Shown: positions 5,796 to 7,169 of the stretch, piece by piece
Layout of the letters: each line of letters begins with the position of its first letter
Position numbering within the stretch: the first letter of the stretch is position 1
NCBI GenBank assembly: GCA_002428735.1
Contig: DIXO01000079.1
Span: 1 to 7,169 of the forward strand
DNA from: Syntrophaceae bacterium UBA6078
Lineage (GTDB): Bacteria; Desulfobacterota; Syntrophia; Syntrophales; UBA2210
Direction: 5' to 3'
DNA length: 7,169 nt
The notes under the pieces: generated by a model
The model's database searches: none
What the model was told of the DNA's origin: nothing
The model's input: the letters and a program-made list of their open reading frames with translations, nothing else
Translations under genes and position numbers: made by a program

Positions 5796-6878
5796 CTATG
5801 GTTCGGATATCCCCCGCTCGTTGCCGTACTGCTCCGATATCCAGGACTGGTACTCATTGTTCCTGACGCGCCGCACCCACTCCGTGTTGTCCAGATACCA
5901 GGATATGGTCTTCCTGATCCCCGACTCGAATGATTCAGAGGGGTTCCAGCCCAGTTCTTCGCGCAGTTTCGTGAAATCGATGGCGTAACGCCGGTCGTGG
6001 CCGGGCCTGTCCTTGACGAAGGAGATGAGTTCCCGCCGGGGAATCCCCGTGGGGAGTGCATCTCGCTCATCGAGGATCCGGCAGATCATTTCCACGATGG
6101 CGATGTTTTCCATCTCCATGTTGCCGCCGATGTTGTACGTTTCGCCCCGTTTACCCGACCGCATGATGGTCCAGATGGCGTCGCAGTGGTCTTGAACGTA
6201 GAGCCAGTCCCTGACGTTTTTCCCGTCGCCGTAGACGGGTAATTTCTCCCCTTCTTTCGCGTTCAGGACGATCAGCGGGATCAGCTTTTCGGGGAACTGG
6301 TAGGGACCGTAATTGTTCGAGCAGTTGGAGACCGTTACGGGAAGCCCGTAGGTTGTACTGTAGGATCTCACCAGGTGATCCGACGATGCCTTCGCGGCGG
6401 AGTAAGGGCTGTTGGGGCGGTAGGGGGTGGTCTCGGTGAACCCCGGCGCATCGGGGCCGAGGCTTCCGTAGACCTCGTCCGTGCTGATATGATGGAAGAG
6501 GGCGAATGCTCCCGCCTGGGCCCGGGCTGCCTCCAGCAGGTTGAAGGTGCCCACGATATTCGTGTGGATGAAAGATTCGGGGTTTTTGATCGACCGATCC
6601 ACGTGCGATTCGGCGGCGAAGTGGCACACCGCTTCGATCCCATACCGAGAGAATATCTCGTCCATCCGCCGGCGATCGCAGATATCCGCCCGCTCGAAGA
6701 AATACCGGTCCGGACACTCTTTCTCAATACCCTTGAGATTATAAGGATTTCCCGCGTAGGTGAGCTTGTCCACGTTGATGATCCTCCCCGTGAAATCGAC
6801 CCGCTCAAGGAGGTATCGTATGAAGTTGCTCCCGATGAAGCCGCACCCACCCGTGACCATCAGATTTTGTATGTTCAT
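5796..6878 (-). CDS. rfbB: dTDP-glucose 4,6-dehydratase
   Basis: This NAD-dependent short-chain dehydrogenase/reductase-family enzyme converts dTDP-glucose to dTDP-4-keto-6-deoxyglucose. That is the second step toward dTDP-L-rhamnose and other deoxysugars of surface polysaccharides. The 360-residue form begins with the NAD-binding loop TGGCGFIGSNF (9-19). It carries the catalytic ISTDEVYG (131-138, Thr133-Asp134-Glu135) and YSAAK (159-163, Tyr159, Lys163). RmlB-specific segments follow: SNCSNNYGPYQFPEKLIP (184-201), YGDGKNVRDWLYV (216-228) and DRPGHDRRYAID (290-301). It is full length. The frame opens further to ATGs at 6890 and 6902. I chose 6878 because it gives the usual short lead before the NAD loop, although no start has a well-spaced Shine-Dalgarno (GGGAG at 6904-6908 suits 6890 only loosely). 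No rfbA, rfbC or rfbD lies in the window; the next gene in its direction is convergent. Confidence 0.95.
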   Translation of the reverse strand: MNIQNLMVTGGCGFIGSNFIRYLLERVDFTGRIINVDKLTYAGNPYNLKGIEKECPDRYFFERADICDRRRMDEIFSRYGIEAVCHFAAESHVDRSIKNPESFIHTNIVGTFNLLEAARAQAGAFALFHHISTDEVYGSLGPDAPGFTETTPYRPNSPYSAAKASSDHLVRSYSTTYGLPVTVSNCSNNYGPYQFPEKLIPLIVLNAKEGEKLPVYGDGKNVRDWLYVQDHCDAIWTIMRSGKRGETYNIGGNMEMENIAIVEMICRILDERDALPTGIPRRELISFVKDRPGHDRRYAIDFTKLREELGWNPSESFESGIRKTISWYLDNTEWVRRVRNNEYQSWISEQYGNERGISEP

Positions 6879-6912
6879 CCGCTGTGCCATCCCATCTTTC
6901 ATGCTCCCGGCT

Positions 6913-6942
6913 TCACTACCTCAATTGTGCGCTGAGTGTCAA
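6913..6942 (-). promoter_or_regulatory. Possible promoter of rfbB
   Basis: Read on the - strand, a perfect TTGACA (6942-6937) is followed after 18 bases by TAGTGA (6918-6913), a weak -10 that keeps only the initial TA. Transcription would start near 6906, just before the first possible rfbB start codons, which argues for the internal starts at 6890 or 6878. The geometry is the same as that of the promoter proposed at 5401-5430. Confidence 0.35.
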
Positions 6943-7093
6943 CCAAAATGCCGGGCGCGGCAGATCGATGGGGATCAATGGTGGGCTTTGTTTTTATGCA
7001 TTTACTTTCTTACCTGTCCTGGTGTACCATGCCACCGTAGTCTATCCGGAGATGAACGTTCTGACAATAAAACCTGTCAAGAGCAAATAGAAC

Positions 7094-7130
7094 TGTCCGG
7101 GTTTGTAGCACATGAGTTGTCCGCTTTGTA
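7094..7130 (+). repeat. Imperfect direct repeat TGTCCG(S)KTTTGTA
   Basis: TGTCCGGGTTTGTA at 7094-7107 and TGTCCGCTTTGTA at 7118-7130 are near copies, offset by 24 bases. They differ by one base and a one-base gap. Their spacing of a little over two helical turns would suit tandem protein-binding sites, such as transposase sites at an element end or a regulator operator. They belong to no coding region that I can support. Confidence 0.5.
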
Positions 7131-7142
7131 TCGGTCAGAAAG

Positions 7143-7169
7143 GCTGCGGAAGTCGTAGACTGAAGCAGC
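7143..7169 (+). repeat. Nested inverted repeat (hairpin) at the window end
   Basis: GCTGC (7143-7147) pairs with GCAGC (7165-7169), and AGTC (7151-7154) pairs with GACT (7158-7161) around a GTA loop. Between the two stems lie GGA and GAA, which oppose each other as three G-A or A-G mismatches, a combination that can stack stably. The fold ends exactly at the window edge, so the outer stem may continue further. No T-tract is visible within the window. Confidence 0.5.

Larger units (their letters stand above)
6943..7169. other. Right-edge intergenic region, possible mobile-element boundary
   Basis: I see no gene that I can support here. The stretch is more AT-rich than its neighbours (for example around 6990-7015). 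It contains several TGTC/TGACA words (7061-7066, 7075-7079, 7094-7098, 7118-7122), a near-repeat of 13-14 bases and a nested hairpin at the window end. A short frame from the ATG at 7112 stays open to the edge but has no ribosome binding site. Closely spaced TGTCCG-TTTGTA words remind me of the ends of some insertion sequences, but no transposase lies inside the window, so this remains a suggestion. Confidence 0.3.

Noticed and set aside
5780..5798. Possible terminator between the small-protein gene and rfbB
   Set aside because: Only a four- to five-pair GC stem with a wobble is possible, and no T-run is present.
6375..6935. Open frame on the + strand opposite rfbB (186 residues)
   Set aside because: It is antisense to the conserved N-terminal half of RfbB and has no motif or ribosome binding site in its favour.

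Overview
This window reads as chromosomal DNA from a moderately GC-rich anaerobic bacterium. The best guess is a Desulfobacterota (former Deltaproteobacteria) lineage of the Syntrophus/Syntrophales kind. That placement is inferred from the gene mix: a PilT/PilU retraction-ATPase pair, an archaeal-like Cam carbonic anhydrase, a soluble PAS kinase with an unusual H-box, and a small conserved protein I associate with this group. CoaE, RfbB and the pilus ATPases are clearly bacterial. I could not run a phylogeny.

Layout. Bases 105-4110 run on the + strand: a soluble PAS-histidine kinase (105-1127), a 171-base gap with a probable promoter, pilT (1299-2381), a PilU-like second ATPase (2451-3599) and a small degenerate receiver protein (3610-4110). 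Converging on this block from the - strand is a tight pair: coaE (dephospho-CoA kinase, 4729-5349) followed by a Cam-type gamma carbonic anhydrase (4121-4732). The stop of coaE and the start of the anhydrase share an ATGA. Divergent from coaE is a 111-residue conserved protein of unknown function (5451-5786) with its own TTGACA-type promoter and an excellent Shine-Dalgarno. Converging on that gene is rfbB (dTDP-glucose 4,6-dehydratase, 5796-6878, - strand). The last ~230 bases hold no gene that I can support. They are more AT-rich, carry a short repeated motif and a nested hairpin, and may be the edge of a mobile element.

How the genes fit together. The + strand block looks like a surface-motility module. 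PilT and PilU power retraction of type IV pili. The receiver-like protein has lost the residues needed for phosphorylation, so if it regulates the motors it probably does so by binding. The kinase upstream could sense an intracellular cue, but no intact partner response regulator lies in the window. The coaE-anhydrase pair is housekeeping-like: CoA synthesis joined to CO2/bicarbonate interconversion, plausible in an organism with heavy acyl-CoA and CO2 traffic. rfbB makes the dTDP-4-keto-6-deoxyglucose precursor for rhamnose and other deoxysugars of surface polysaccharide; its usual partner genes are not in the window.

No wholly new system is demonstrated. The most worthwhile leads are the pseudo-receiver attached to the retraction ATPases, the archaeal-flavoured kinase and carbonic anhydrase, the uncharacterised 111-residue protein, and the structured right edge.
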